Below, piece by piece: positions 8,899-17,554 of a stretch of DNA of 52,077 nucleotides. The notes beneath the pieces were generated by a model that was not told the origin of the DNA, ran no database searches, and worked only from the letters and a program-made list of their open reading frames with translations. Source of the stretch: Sphingobacterium sp. UBA4616 (GTDB lineage Bacteria > Bacteroidota > Bacteroidia > Sphingobacteriales > Sphingobacteriaceae); contig DGIS01000020.1 in NCBI GenBank assembly GCA_002386525.1, forward strand, positions 216,069 to 268,145, in the 5' to 3' direction. Made by a program: the position numbers and the translations under genes. Every line of letters begins with the position of its first letter. Position 1 is the stretch's first letter.

Positions 8899-10059
8899 AT
8901 GAAATTTTCGTTTCAATCCTGTATTATTATAGTATTCATCAGTATTATAGGTTTTGTTTCCTGTAAGAAATTGGATGATGAACCAACCAACGAAGGACGA
9001 ATCACGCAGATATCGAGATTGTATATCTCTTTTTTAGATTATGATCCGAATAATTCTTCCCTGAAAAATATGATGATTGTTGATCCAGCAGATACCAACA
9101 ATTTGGATAATATCTATCAATATCTATCTCCGGCTAAAGGGGGCGGGCCAATTCTCTTTGATGCGAATGCCAAGGCTGTTTTCCAGGCAAGTATTACTCC
9201 GCAGGATACATTTATACAGGTTATCCCATTTGCAAATGATATCTATGGTATTCCCGGTACTTCAGGTGCAATTGGATACCGAGGTTTTACAAATGTCAGG
9301 GGCTTGGCCTACTACACTTTTTCGCAACAAAATAGTGCTACTTCAGCTACAACCATTCCTTTTCTTTTAGCCGTGACAAACCGCGGAGCCGGTAGCTCCA
9401 TGTTGTATGCCGTAAGTACGCCTACTGGGAAGGTCGGCTCGAAGGGGGGAGCCCCTATTATTGACAAGCAGATCAACTTAGGAACTATTGTACCTACGTC
9501 GCTGACGTTGCTCAATGGTAGCAATAATAATGATAAGTTAGTGCTTATTGGCTTTGATAGGGAAGGAACAACAAATAAAAGTGGATTTGCGGTTTATGCC
9601 AATCTACAACAACAATTGATTAATCAGGCGCGTGATACAATTGTCGATTCAGATAAATTCAAGCCTATGATGAAAGTCTATATCAAAGGAAGAACCCAAT
9701 TGGGCCCCGTATCTTATGCACCCAATAAGGGCTTACTAGCGGTAACATCGGGTAAAGAAGTATTATTTTTTAAAGATCCTAAAGCATTGTTTAGTGGGAC
9801 TACAGACAAAACAGATGTAGAGCCTGATTATGTTGTCGGTGGCGCAAATACGGGATTAGAAAAACCTTGGGGAGTAGCGATTGATGACCGGGCCAACGAA
9901 GGAAAATTCTTTTATGTTTCTGATCTAACGAATCGTACAATTTCACGCTTTCCATTGTTAAATGAAGGTGATATTAAACCCGATATCACAGCGAAAACGT
10001 ACGGAACTCTAAATCCAAATTATATCTTTTTGGATGGTCGCTCGACTACAAACTTTTAA
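8899..10059 (+). CDS. Lipoprotein of unknown function, possible beta-propeller
   Basis: 386 residues and the only clear plus-strand gene. The N terminus is a lipoprotein signal with lipobox FVSC (Cys22), so the product should be anchored in the membrane. I recognise no family with confidence. The C-terminal part has a stretch like an NHL/SMP-30 propeller blade (KPWGVAIDD...FYVSDLTNRTISRF). Several earlier segments alternate short hydrophobic strands with Gly/Asn turns, which would fit a propeller. It converges on the transglutaminase-like gene with only 8 bp between the two stops. Confidence 0.85.
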   Translation: MKFSFQSCIIIVFISIIGFVSCKKLDDEPTNEGRITQISRLYISFLDYDPNNSSLKNMMIVDPADTNNLDNIYQYLSPAKGGGPILFDANAKAVFQASITPQDTFIQVIPFANDIYGIPGTSGAIGYRGFTNVRGLAYYTFSQQNSATSATTIPFLLAVTNRGAGSSMLYAVSTPTGKVGSKGGAPIIDKQINLGTIVPTSLTLLNGSNNNDKLVLIGFDREGTTNKSGFAVYANLQQQLINQARDTIVDSDKFKPMMKVYIKGRTQLGPVSYAPNKGLLAVTSGKEVLFFKDPKALFSGTTDKTDVEPDYVVGGANTGLEKPWGVAIDDRANEGKFFYVSDLTNRTISRFPLLNEGDIKPDITAKTYGTLNPNYIFLDGRSTTNF

Positions 10060-10067
10060 TAAATAGT

Positions 10068-10916
10068 TTAAGCAAGCAGTTCAAACAGTGTTTTGATTTC
10101 CTGTTGCTTGCTTGAACTTTCATGCTCTTCGTAGGCAGACATCAAATTTCGTAAAGCACGTTTAATGATTGTGACATTATCGCAGGGATAGGTAAACGCG
10201 CTATCTGGATATAGGTTCAGTTGCTTCAGAAATGAATTTACATCACTTTTTTGCATTACCTGACCCCGGTTAAATGCATTGATGTAAAATAAAACTTGTT
10301 CATTCCCTTCTTCGTCCATATCCATATACGCCAACACAAAATGCTTTGGTAAATTAATCCCATAGATTGGAATGTCCAGTTTCTGTGCAATGATGCTGTA
10401 GATGCAGGATAAGGTTAGGGGATTTCCTTTTTTGGTGTCCAGCACCTGACCAATATAGGAGTTCTGTGGGTGATGATAGTCCTTCGTATTTCCTGCTAAG
10501 CCGAAAGACCCAAAAAGAACATGATTCATCAGGTTCACTTTTTCCAGCGGAGTCATGTCGTAATGAAGACCTCGCCATACCTCAGTTTTGAGGTCTTCTA
10601 TCGCCAAAACAATTTTATGGTTTTCATAGGAAGGATATTGATAATTATTGAGGATAATTAATCCTTCCAGTAGGTTGAATGAGTTGCTCAGGTTCCATAT
10701 TTGTAACTCATTTTTGGTCCGATCAAACTGAATTTCATGAATGATATTTTCTAGACGGCCCTGTACATGGGGATCAAAGCTCGATTCCCAAAATCTTTCC
10801 AAATGGGGTATGATCTCAGGACCTTGACTTTTTAATTGGTGTTCAATTTCCTGAACAATCTGTTGGTCGGTGTCGTCCAACAGCGATACTAGCGATTTCA
10901 ACTCTCTCTCATTCAT
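10068..10916 (-). CDS. SirB1-type transglutaminase-like protein
   Basis: 282 residues, cytoplasmic. Residues about 1-90 are helical and HEAT-like. The core has the transglutaminase-like pattern of the SirB1 family: KGNPLTLSCIY (Cys171) and NLPKHFVLAY (His192). At the place where homologues usually read I-D-P-F-N, this protein reads INAFNRG, so the third triad residue would be Asn213 in place of Asp. Enzymatic activity is therefore uncertain. No partner gene is evident; the ABC locus begins just upstream on the other side of a terminator. Confidence 0.82.
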   Translation of the reverse strand: MNERELKSLVSLLDDTDQQIVQEIEHQLKSQGPEIIPHLERFWESSFDPHVQGRLENIIHEIQFDRTKNELQIWNLSNSFNLLEGLIILNNYQYPSYENHKIVLAIEDLKTEVWRGLHYDMTPLEKVNLMNHVLFGSFGLAGNTKDYHHPQNSYIGQVLDTKKGNPLTLSCIYSIIAQKLDIPIYGINLPKHFVLAYMDMDEEGNEQVLFYINAFNRGQVMQKSDVNSFLKQLNLYPDSAFTYPCDNVTIIKRALRNLMSAYEEHESSSKQQEIKTLFELLA

Positions 10917-10953
10917 CCTAACGAAGTTAAAAAATTGATTCGAGAAATAATAT

Positions 10954-10993
10954 AAAAAAATCCCCCCAGTAATTTGCTTACCGGGTAGGGATT
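10954..10993 (-). terminator. Intrinsic terminator ending the ABC locus (unit E)
   Basis: Read on the minus strand the stem starts AATCCC and CCCGGTAA, turns in a short A-rich loop and returns as TTACTGGG and GGATT, with a small internal mismatch. It is followed by seven T (10954-10960). It lies 23 bp past the ATPase-1 stop and marks the left boundary of the permease locus. Confidence 0.85.
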
Positions 10994-11016
10994 ATTCAGG
11001 TTAATTTGGCGTACAA

Positions 11017-11676
11017 TTATTTGAGCTGACCATCCAGCATATTCACAATTCTTTTGCCGTATTCTGCATTCTTTTCCGAATGCGTTACTTGTATGATCGT
11101 CACACCGTCATCGTTGAGCTGTTTGAATAGATCCATAATTTCTTCACCCTGTTTGGAGTTTAAATTCCCTGTAGGTTCATCGGCCAGTAATAATTTAGGC
11201 GAACCTGCCAATGCACGTGCAATACCGACAATCTGTTGTTGACCACCGGATAACTGCGCTGGAAATAGGTCTTTCTTTCCAACGATGCCAAAACGATCGA
11301 GCATATCGGCCACAATGGCTTTTCTTTCTTTGCTTGAAATGTCTTTATAAATCAAGGGCGTTTCGATATTTTCGTATACAGTCAATTCATCCAAGAGATG
11401 ATAGGCCTGAAATACATAGCCAATATGGGACTGGTAAAGCTGCGTTCTTTTTTTCGCTTTCATTTCCAATACATTCTCGCCCATAAAAAAATACGCCCCC
11501 TCGTCAGGTTCATCAAGCATGCCGATAATATTCAGCAGAGTAGATTTTCCAGACCCCGATGGACCCATGATGGAGATAAAATCGCCTTCAGCAATATCGA
11601 GACTTACATCTTTAAGGACGAATGAGCGTGTGCCACCTACATTATACCACTTGAATAAATTTTTTAATTGTATCAT
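11017..11676 (-). CDS. ABC transporter ATPase-1 (LolD/MacB type)
   Basis: 219 residues, cytoplasmic nucleotide-binding subunit for MacB/FtsX-type permeases. Seen: Walker A GPSGSGKST (38-46), Q-loop Gln90 in VFQAYHLLDELTVYEN, signature LSGGQ (142-146), Walker B LLLADEP with Glu167, and H-loop His199. Unusual: after LSGGQ the sequence is QQIVGIARAL, so the Arg that normally follows (QQQRVAIARAL, as in ATPase-2) is Ile149. It is the last gene of unit E, 106 bp after P1, and is probably P1's dedicated motor. Confidence 0.93.
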   Translation of the reverse strand: MIQLKNLFKWYNVGGTRSFVLKDVSLDIAEGDFISIMGPSGSGKSTLLNIIGMLDEPDEGAYFFMGENVLEMKAKKRTQLYQSHIGYVFQAYHLLDELTVYENIETPLIYKDISSKERKAIVADMLDRFGIVGKKDLFPAQLSGGQQQIVGIARALAGSPKLLLADEPTGNLNSKQGEEIMDLFKQLNDDGVTIIQVTHSEKNAEYGKRIVNMLDGQLK

Positions 11677-11782
11677 TTTTTAATATTGAGATCTTAGATA
11701 TTCGTATTTATATTTTTTCTAGTAGCCACAATTGGTATTCGATTGCAGCGTAAGGACTGGCATTGGTTCTCTTCATTTTTTA

Positions 11783-14185
11783 TTATTCTTCCCGCAGACT
11801 GTCTACTGGATTTGTTTTTGCGACTTTTATAGATTGAAAGCTGATGGAAAATAATATCAACATAAATATGCATAATATTGGAATCAAAAACGACCACCAG
11901 GATAGCTGTATATGATAGGCGAAATTGGAAAGCCATTTGTTCATAAGCATATAGGCTATTGGAATTGCTATCCCGATTCCGATAACAAAGAGCTTGAAAA
12001 AAGGCTTGTTTAGTTGAACAAAGAGTAAGTGTACCGATGCTCCCAGTACTTTTCGGATGCTCATTTCCTTTTTTCGTAATGCCGCCTGATACGCTGCCAT
12101 GCTGAACAGCCCTAAGGCCGCGATGATAACCGAAAGGCTTGTGAAACTATTAAAAGCAGTCTGTAATTCTTGCTGCTTTCTGTGCTGTAAAGCATATTGC
12201 TCATCCATAAAAGAATAATCAAGGGGCAAATCTTTTGCACTTGGGTTTTTTGACCATTCTTGTTTGACCGTATTGATGGCCTGATCAACCATTCCTCGTT
12301 TTGTTTTAACCATGAGTGTGGTTTGAAAGCGCATACTGCCACATTCACTTTTAAATGAATAGAGGGTCGGTTGAACTACATTTTCAAAGCCATAAGCTTT
12401 ACTGTCTTTGACCAGACCAACAATTTCAAAGTTGACATCACAGCCCTTTATTTTTACGCCTATGGGGTTTGCAAGTCCTAAATTTTTGGCAGCAGATTCG
12501 TTGATGACCGCATAGTTCGATAGCGAGTCGCGGAGCAACTGGTCCATGGACAGGTTGATATTCCCCGCTAGATGAGGGATATTTAATGTCTTGAAATATC
12601 CAGGATCAATACCGACATGTGCAAATGAAACGGTTTTTTGAATATAGGAAAAATCCTTTTTCGGAGGCTGTTCGCCTTCCCCTGGGATATTTGTCGCTGA
12701 TGCGACTGAGGCAATACTCCGATCATTCTCTAACAGACGTTTTAATTGTTGATAAGAACCATCGATTTTATTATCGTAATACATACCGACACCTCTGAAA
12801 TTGACGACCTGTGCAGGTTCAAATCCTTTATCCGCCTGCTGCATATAATTTAGCTGTGCTCGAATAACTAGCATGCCCGAAATAAATAGGATGGCCATAC
12901 TGATTTGGAAAGTTAGCAATGCGTTGCGAAATGTGCCCTTTTTGAGATTAGAAGTCAGTCCACCTTTTAGGAGATTGACAGATTTGAAGCCAGAGAGTAC
13001 GATAGCTGGATATATTGCCGATAGAACCGTTGTCATTAGTACGGCAATAGCAAGTTGGGCGATTGTTTCCGAACTCAAAATATAGCCTTTAAGGTCATCA
13101 TTGAACCATTTTTGAAGGATATTTCCTGTGAGGGCCAAAGTGACAACAGTTAGGACTGCCGCACTGAATGTCAGAATAAATACTTCCAGCGCCAATTGTC
13201 TGACGATAGCCCAGCGGGAGCTTCCCAGTATTTTTTTGAGTGCAAGTTCCTTAATGCGTTGATCCGCCTGTGCCATAATCATGTTGGCAAAATTGGCTGA
13301 GGCGAGTAAGAGAATCAAAACAGAGAGAATACCAATAATCCACGTAATGATATAAGCCGTGTTACTTCCCGTTTTTGGCCGAAGGTGAAGGTTGGTCAAT
13401 GGATCCAGATAGATCATCCCTTTGGTATAACTAGAGGAGCGAATTTTATCTTTCGGTGCGATTTCTTTCTGGTAAAGCGCATTGATGCGACCCGTCAACT
13501 TCGCGATATCCGTACCGGGCCGAACCTGAATAAAAGTTTGATACAAAAAAGGATTGTTATCGGCAAAGAGATCCTGCGGTTCACGGATAAAAAGGAGATC
13601 ATAATCAATTATGGATAGACCTTTTTCTTTGATGGTGCCATAAATCGTCTCGTGCACACCTAGAGCAAGGCTTTGAGCTGGAATCGAATGGGGACTGTCG
13701 AAATTTAGGTCCTCTTTTTTGAATAGTTGTTCGGCGATATGGCTTTTGACCATGGTCGCATCCTTTTGTTCCTTGTTTTTGTAGAGTGGCCCAGTTGCAT
13801 TTTCGATTTGAAAGATGCGTGCCGCAGAGGAGTCAATGAGCGCAGCATTTTTAATAAGGACTGTATTTTCACCAAAAAGGGGATAACTGCCGTAGTTGTA
13901 GACTATTTTTCGACCTGCATAGATGATTTCAGGTAAATTTTGTTTTAACAAAGCAGCCATAGCAGGCGAGGTCTCATCTGTAAAAGCGCCTTCGGCTTCC
14001 AAACCAATTTGATAGATATCCTTGAAATGTGGATTCCATGTATCATAACTCGTTTCGCGATTGATGTATTGATACGAAAGGATAAAACCTGTAAAACCAA
14101 GGGTCAGTCCGATAATGTTCAAAAATGTGAAACCCTTATTTTTTAAAAGTTTACGCCAAGCCAGTTTGAAATCATTTTGTGCCAT
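11783..14185 (-). CDS. MacB/FtsX-type ABC permease P1
   Basis: 800-residue inner-membrane permease with TM1 about 20-42, TM2-TM5 about 278-440 and TM6-TM8 in the last 130 residues. It is the most divergent paralogue. The first-half signature reads ELALKKILGSS (313 on), with KK where most have RK. The second is EMSIRKVLGAS (707 on). The first periplasmic domain has an insert near 155-185 and lacks the D-[ILM]-P-x-N-S motif. The second has LVKDSKAYGF in place of VVKDF. The C terminus is NPVDSLREE. It opens unit E, with its own enhancer pair and the best sigma-54 element of the locus, and is followed by ATPase-1. Confidence 0.93.
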   Translation of the reverse strand: MAQNDFKLAWRKLLKNKGFTFLNIIGLTLGFTGFILSYQYINRETSYDTWNPHFKDIYQIGLEAEGAFTDETSPAMAALLKQNLPEIIYAGRKIVYNYGSYPLFGENTVLIKNAALIDSSAARIFQIENATGPLYKNKEQKDATMVKSHIAEQLFKKEDLNFDSPHSIPAQSLALGVHETIYGTIKEKGLSIIDYDLLFIREPQDLFADNNPFLYQTFIQVRPGTDIAKLTGRINALYQKEIAPKDKIRSSSYTKGMIYLDPLTNLHLRPKTGSNTAYIITWIIGILSVLILLLASANFANMIMAQADQRIKELALKKILGSSRWAIVRQLALEVFILTFSAAVLTVVTLALTGNILQKWFNDDLKGYILSSETIAQLAIAVLMTTVLSAIYPAIVLSGFKSVNLLKGGLTSNLKKGTFRNALLTFQISMAILFISGMLVIRAQLNYMQQADKGFEPAQVVNFRGVGMYYDNKIDGSYQQLKRLLENDRSIASVASATNIPGEGEQPPKKDFSYIQKTVSFAHVGIDPGYFKTLNIPHLAGNINLSMDQLLRDSLSNYAVINESAAKNLGLANPIGVKIKGCDVNFEIVGLVKDSKAYGFENVVQPTLYSFKSECGSMRFQTTLMVKTKRGMVDQAINTVKQEWSKNPSAKDLPLDYSFMDEQYALQHRKQQELQTAFNSFTSLSVIIAALGLFSMAAYQAALRKKEMSIRKVLGASVHLLFVQLNKPFFKLFVIGIGIAIPIAYMLMNKWLSNFAYHIQLSWWSFLIPILCIFMLILFSISFQSIKVAKTNPVDSLREE

Positions 14186-14240
14186 TTTACGCTGGATATG
14201 TATGTTTAAACCAATTCGAACTATTTCACCTAATTAAAAA

Positions 14241-14256
14241 TGCAATCCCCTTGCCA
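14241..14256 (-). promoter_or_regulatory. Sigma-54 type -24/-12 promoter of unit E
   Basis: Minus-strand TGGCAAGGGGATTGCA matches the TGGCA-N7-TTGCA consensus with the GG and GC doublets 12 bp apart. It is the best match in the locus. It lies 55 bp from the ATG of P1 and 55 bp downstream of the enhancer pair. Confidence 0.8.
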
Positions 14257-14311
14257 TTGTTGTAATTGTTTTGCTATAAGTGTCTTATGTTGTGTTTATC
14301 TTGTTTTTGGA

Positions 14312-14348
14312 TGTCCGATTTCGGACAGTTTTCGTTCGCAATCGAACA
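14312..14348. promoter_or_regulatory. Enhancer-like palindrome pair, box E
   Basis: Two 16-bp palindromic sites, TGTCCGATTTCGGACA (14312-14327) and CGTTCGCAATCGAACA (14333-14348), separated by 5 bp. Centre-to-centre distance is 21 bp, two helical turns. This is the arrangement expected for two regulator dimers on one DNA face. Confidence 0.78.
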
Positions 14349-14360
14349 TTTATTCCCCTT

Positions 14361-14437
14361 TAGCCATTGGCATTGCCCTCCACGCAACAGGCAAGCAATG
14401 ACCAAGGCAACAAGCACCAATTTTTAAGATCTTCTGA
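14361..14437 (-). pseudogene. Relic of a permease 3' segment (TM7 region)
   Basis: This 77-bp intergenic stretch aligns with 14588-14668 inside P2, which encodes the TM7 segment GDFIKLVFV...AWWAMNQW. About four in five bases match by eye, including an uninterrupted block CCACGCAACAGG and a second block ACCAAGGCAACAA. Small gaps break the frame, so it cannot be coding. It looks like a leftover of a deleted or recombined paralogue. Confidence 0.75.
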
Positions 14438-14439
14438 CT

Positions 14440-16878
14440 TTATTCATCTCTTAGACTATCGACGGGGTTGGTCCTGATAGCCTTCCAGGTCTGATAACTA
14501 ATGGTACCTAAGGCGATGAGGACAGCGCCCATGCCCGCCAGAAAAAAGTATATCCAGTTGATATCTATTTTATAGTTGAAGTCTCTGAGCCATTGGTTCA
14601 TTGCCCACCACGCAACAGGTGAGGCAATAACCAAGGCAACAAACACCAATTTTATAAAGTCTCCGGACATCAGTTTCAGTAATCTCATCGTACTTGCGCC
14701 AAGCACCTTCCGCACACCGATTTCTTTTGTCCGCTGTTGTGTCACATAGGTGGCTAGTCCAAAGAGACCGAGGGCAGCCACAAAAATGGCGACGATTGCA
14801 AAACAGCTGAATATATTTTTCGTCCGTTCAACATCTTGATAAAGGGAAGCAAAGCCCTCATCCAAAAAACTGTAATTGATCTTTTGATTGGGTGAAAATT
14901 TATTCCATACACTGTTAATTCCGTTCAGGGTCTCCTGTAGGTTTTCGGGTTTAACTTTAATGGATAAAAGTGAGGGATAACCCCGTAATACCATACATAA
15001 GCCAGCGTACCCTTTACCTTTCAGCGACTCAAAAATAAAATCGTTCACAACACCAACGACTGTCCAGGTATCGCCATTGGTTATTTTTGCTCCGATGGGA
15101 TTTTTTAATCCCAGGTCATTCGCCAATTTTTGGTTGATGATGGCAGCCGTGCTGTCTGTGGCCATTTTGGGATCGAAATTTCTACCTTTGGTCAGTTGCA
15201 ATCCGAAGGTCTCAAGGTAATCCTGGTCAATCTCCCAGAACTGTCCCTGTGTGGCCATATCGATCTCCCGTCTGCCCTCATTCCAAAATGGGTTGCCGTT
15301 TCTTTTGGCACCATCAATGGGAACTGGAATAAAATCGCCTAAGGAAACGGAACTTACATTTGCAATGGACTTCAACTCATTTTTAAGGCTTGGGATCTGA
15401 TTCCCCAATGTACCAATACCTCGGAGGATAATGACCTGCTCCTTTTTGAAACCTAAATCTTTTTCAAGGATATAACGTATCTGTTGATTGGTCACCAAGG
15501 CACTTACAATAAGGATGATAGATGTAGCAAACTGAAAGACGACAAGGCCATTTCTGAATAATGAAGATTTGGCTCCGGTGGTCTTGTTTTTCAATGCGGC
15601 AATTGGTTTAAATCGGGATAGATACAAAGCTGGATAGATTCCGGCCAGGCTGCCGATGAACAGTATTGCCAACAATAATGATGGGAAAAAGTAAGGGGAT
15701 GTCCAGGGGATGGTCAGCGACTTATTGGCGAGACTGTTGAATATGGGCAACAAAACCCAACTCAGCAATAGACCAACAAGCAAAGACAATACACTATAAC
15801 AAATCGCCTCGAGCAGGAATTGTCCGATCAATAATGTCCTTGTCGAACCAATTGTCTTCCGGATGCCAATTTCTTTGGCCCGTGTAGCGGCATTGGCGGT
15901 CGATAGGTTAATAAAATTGATACAGGCAATCAAAAGAATAAACAATGCGACGATGGCAAAAGTCCAGACCATACGGATATCTCCCCGATTCAATATACTG
16001 ACTTTATCGTCATCGATATCGGAAGACTTCAAATGGATGTCAAGTGCATTTTGTAAGTTGATTTTTGCCTGTTCGAATAAAGGATTGAGCTTACGCCCTG
16101 ATTTTTTATATTCAGGTAAATAGTGCGCTTTATAATTTCTTAAAATCTCCTTTTCGGTTTGTTCAATATTAACTTGCGGCTTTAATTTAACGTAGACTGT
16201 GTAATTGTTACTGAGCCATTGGTTCTGTTCGCCGGGATAAAAGGGTTCGCCTGCGAGCGACATGAAAAAGCTATAACCTGCTAAAGTGGAGTTTTTGGGT
16301 ATATCTTCGATCACGCCGGTAATGGTATAGAGTTTGGACCTGTTATTATTCAGATACATGGTCTGACCTATAGGATCATTTTTAAAGTATTTTTCCGCTT
16401 TACTTCTCGTAATGACAAGTGTATTGGGTTGATCCAATGCATGGGCAAGAGTTCCTGAAACCATGGGTGTCGGAAACATGTCAAGAATAGATTGATCAAT
16501 ATACACAAAGCCATCATCATAAAAGCTTTGCGGGTTATCATTCAGGGAGAGCTGGTTACTTCCTGCGCCAAATAAAGGGTTAGGGAGTATCCGGCCTGTT
16601 TGTTCTATGGAAGGAATTTCAGCTTTCAGTGTCGGGGCAACGGGAGCCGAGAGTGATACCCAACGTTGAATTTTACCTTCGATCGGAAGCTGAACGACGA
16701 GGCGATAGGTGCGATCCATTGCTGGATAGAACTTGTTGTAGCTGGTCTCATGCTTGATATACAGTACGATGAGCATACAGACTGCAATACCAAAAGCAAA
16801 TCCCCCGATCTTTATAAAAGAATAGAGCTTATTTTTTGCCATGTTTCGCCAAGCGACCTTAAGACTATTTCCTATCAT
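14440..16878 (-). CDS. MacB/FtsX-type ABC permease P2
   Basis: 812 residues, the longest of the fifteen. The first periplasmic domain is extended (signature EIGIRKTIGS starts only at 336, against 307-326 in the others) and contains EDIPKNSTL. The second signature EIGVRKVLGAS starts at 719. The TM2 end reads INFINLSTAN, as in most paralogues. The second periplasmic domain has VVNDFIFESLKGKGY. The C terminus is NPVDSLRDE. It is alone in unit D with its own box and sigma-54 element, and no ATPase gene adjoins it, so it must borrow a motor from elsewhere. A broken copy of its TM7 region lies just past its stop. Confidence 0.94.
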   Translation of the reverse strand: MIGNSLKVAWRNMAKNKLYSFIKIGGFAFGIAVCMLIVLYIKHETSYNKFYPAMDRTYRLVVQLPIEGKIQRWVSLSAPVAPTLKAEIPSIEQTGRILPNPLFGAGSNQLSLNDNPQSFYDDGFVYIDQSILDMFPTPMVSGTLAHALDQPNTLVITRSKAEKYFKNDPIGQTMYLNNNRSKLYTITGVIEDIPKNSTLAGYSFFMSLAGEPFYPGEQNQWLSNNYTVYVKLKPQVNIEQTEKEILRNYKAHYLPEYKKSGRKLNPLFEQAKINLQNALDIHLKSSDIDDDKVSILNRGDIRMVWTFAIVALFILLIACINFINLSTANAATRAKEIGIRKTIGSTRTLLIGQFLLEAICYSVLSLLVGLLLSWVLLPIFNSLANKSLTIPWTSPYFFPSLLLAILFIGSLAGIYPALYLSRFKPIAALKNKTTGAKSSLFRNGLVVFQFATSIILIVSALVTNQQIRYILEKDLGFKKEQVIILRGIGTLGNQIPSLKNELKSIANVSSVSLGDFIPVPIDGAKRNGNPFWNEGRREIDMATQGQFWEIDQDYLETFGLQLTKGRNFDPKMATDSTAAIINQKLANDLGLKNPIGAKITNGDTWTVVGVVNDFIFESLKGKGYAGLCMVLRGYPSLLSIKVKPENLQETLNGINSVWNKFSPNQKINYSFLDEGFASLYQDVERTKNIFSCFAIVAIFVAALGLFGLATYVTQQRTKEIGVRKVLGASTMRLLKLMSGDFIKLVFVALVIASPVAWWAMNQWLRDFNYKIDINWIYFFLAGMGAVLIALGTISYQTWKAIRTNPVDSLRDE

Positions 16879-16942
16879 AACAATACATTTTTAACATCTT
16901 ATTGATCGGTAATCGACCGGTCAATCTAGACATTAGACTGAA

Positions 16943-16958
16943 GTCAATTGTATTGCCG
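16943..16958 (-). promoter_or_regulatory. Sigma-54 type -24/-12 promoter of unit D
   Basis: Minus-strand CGGCAATACAATTGAC: GG and GA doublets are 12 bp apart, with TTGA in place of TTGC. The match alone is moderate. It is supported by its distance of 54 bp from box D, as in the other four units. Confidence 0.65.
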
Positions 16959-17012
16959 TTTTATTAAGTTGCTGTTTTTCAGTGTTTTGTTTTGTTTGTT
17001 GGATTTTGTGGC

Positions 17013-17050
17013 TGTACGATATCGAACAGTTTTTCGTCCAATACCGCACA
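17013..17050. promoter_or_regulatory. Enhancer-like palindrome pair, box D
   Basis: TGTACGATATCGAACA (17013-17028) and CGTCCAATACCGCACA (17035-17050), separated by 6 bp. The second site is the most degenerate of the set. It lies 33 bp past the stop of the HTH gene and upstream of P2. Confidence 0.75.
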
Positions 17051-17083
17051 GATCATCTTATTAAAGGGCTCTAGGAAAGTATC

Positions 17084-17308
17084 CTAATCCTTAATCTGTT
17101 TTAGTTGGAGGTGCTCGCAGAGTTCGAGCATCATTTTGGCCGGATCTGTATCGATGGCCAGAGCAATCAAGTACATTTCATCTAAACGTAATTTAGCGGT
17201 CTCAGTCATGGTCAATTCATTGATTCTCGCTTTACTTAATCCTGTTTTGCGGGCAATCTGGGATTTATTCACAGATTTCTTCGCTAAAAAATCGCCTAGT
17301 TTTGTCAT
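17084..17308 (-). CDS. Small XRE-type helix-turn-helix protein
   Basis: 74 residues, consisting of little more than one HTH_XRE domain: KSQIARKTGLSKARINELT (about 15-33) is the HTH, followed by a helix LRLDEMYLIALAIDTDP. It is a likely DNA-binding protein of Cro/XRE type. It sits between units C and D, the only non-ABC gene within the array. It has no enhancer box of its own; a weak TTTG-N22-TATCTTTA arrangement (17342-17375, minus strand) could serve as a housekeeping promoter. Whether it regulates the permeases is not visible. Confidence 0.82.
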   Translation of the reverse strand: MTKLGDFLAKKSVNKSQIARKTGLSKARINELTMTETAKLRLDEMYLIALAIDTDPAKMMLELCEHLQLKQIKD

Positions 17309-17554
17309 CCTTTTATTTAATAATCTGTCCTTTTGTATAGATAAAGATAGATAATGTTATTTTTATTTATACAAATGTTTTTGTTTTTGAAATATTTTCT
17401 ATTTCTTTGTATCGAAAATCTATATGATTTCAATGTGTGAATGATGAAAACAGCGAAAATCCAAAAAACTTATACCAATTATAAACTTTCATTCCCTTTA
17501 GCTAAATAACAGTTTGCACTATTTAAATTTCGCACACCTACGGCTTATTTTTTA

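Noticed and set aside
10063..10112. Inverted repeat (AAGCAAGCA ... TTGCTTGCTT) at the convergent ends of the lipoprotein and transglutaminase-like genes, as a terminator
   Set aside because: Most of it is inside the coding end of the transglutaminase-like gene, the loop is long and there is no T run after the stem.
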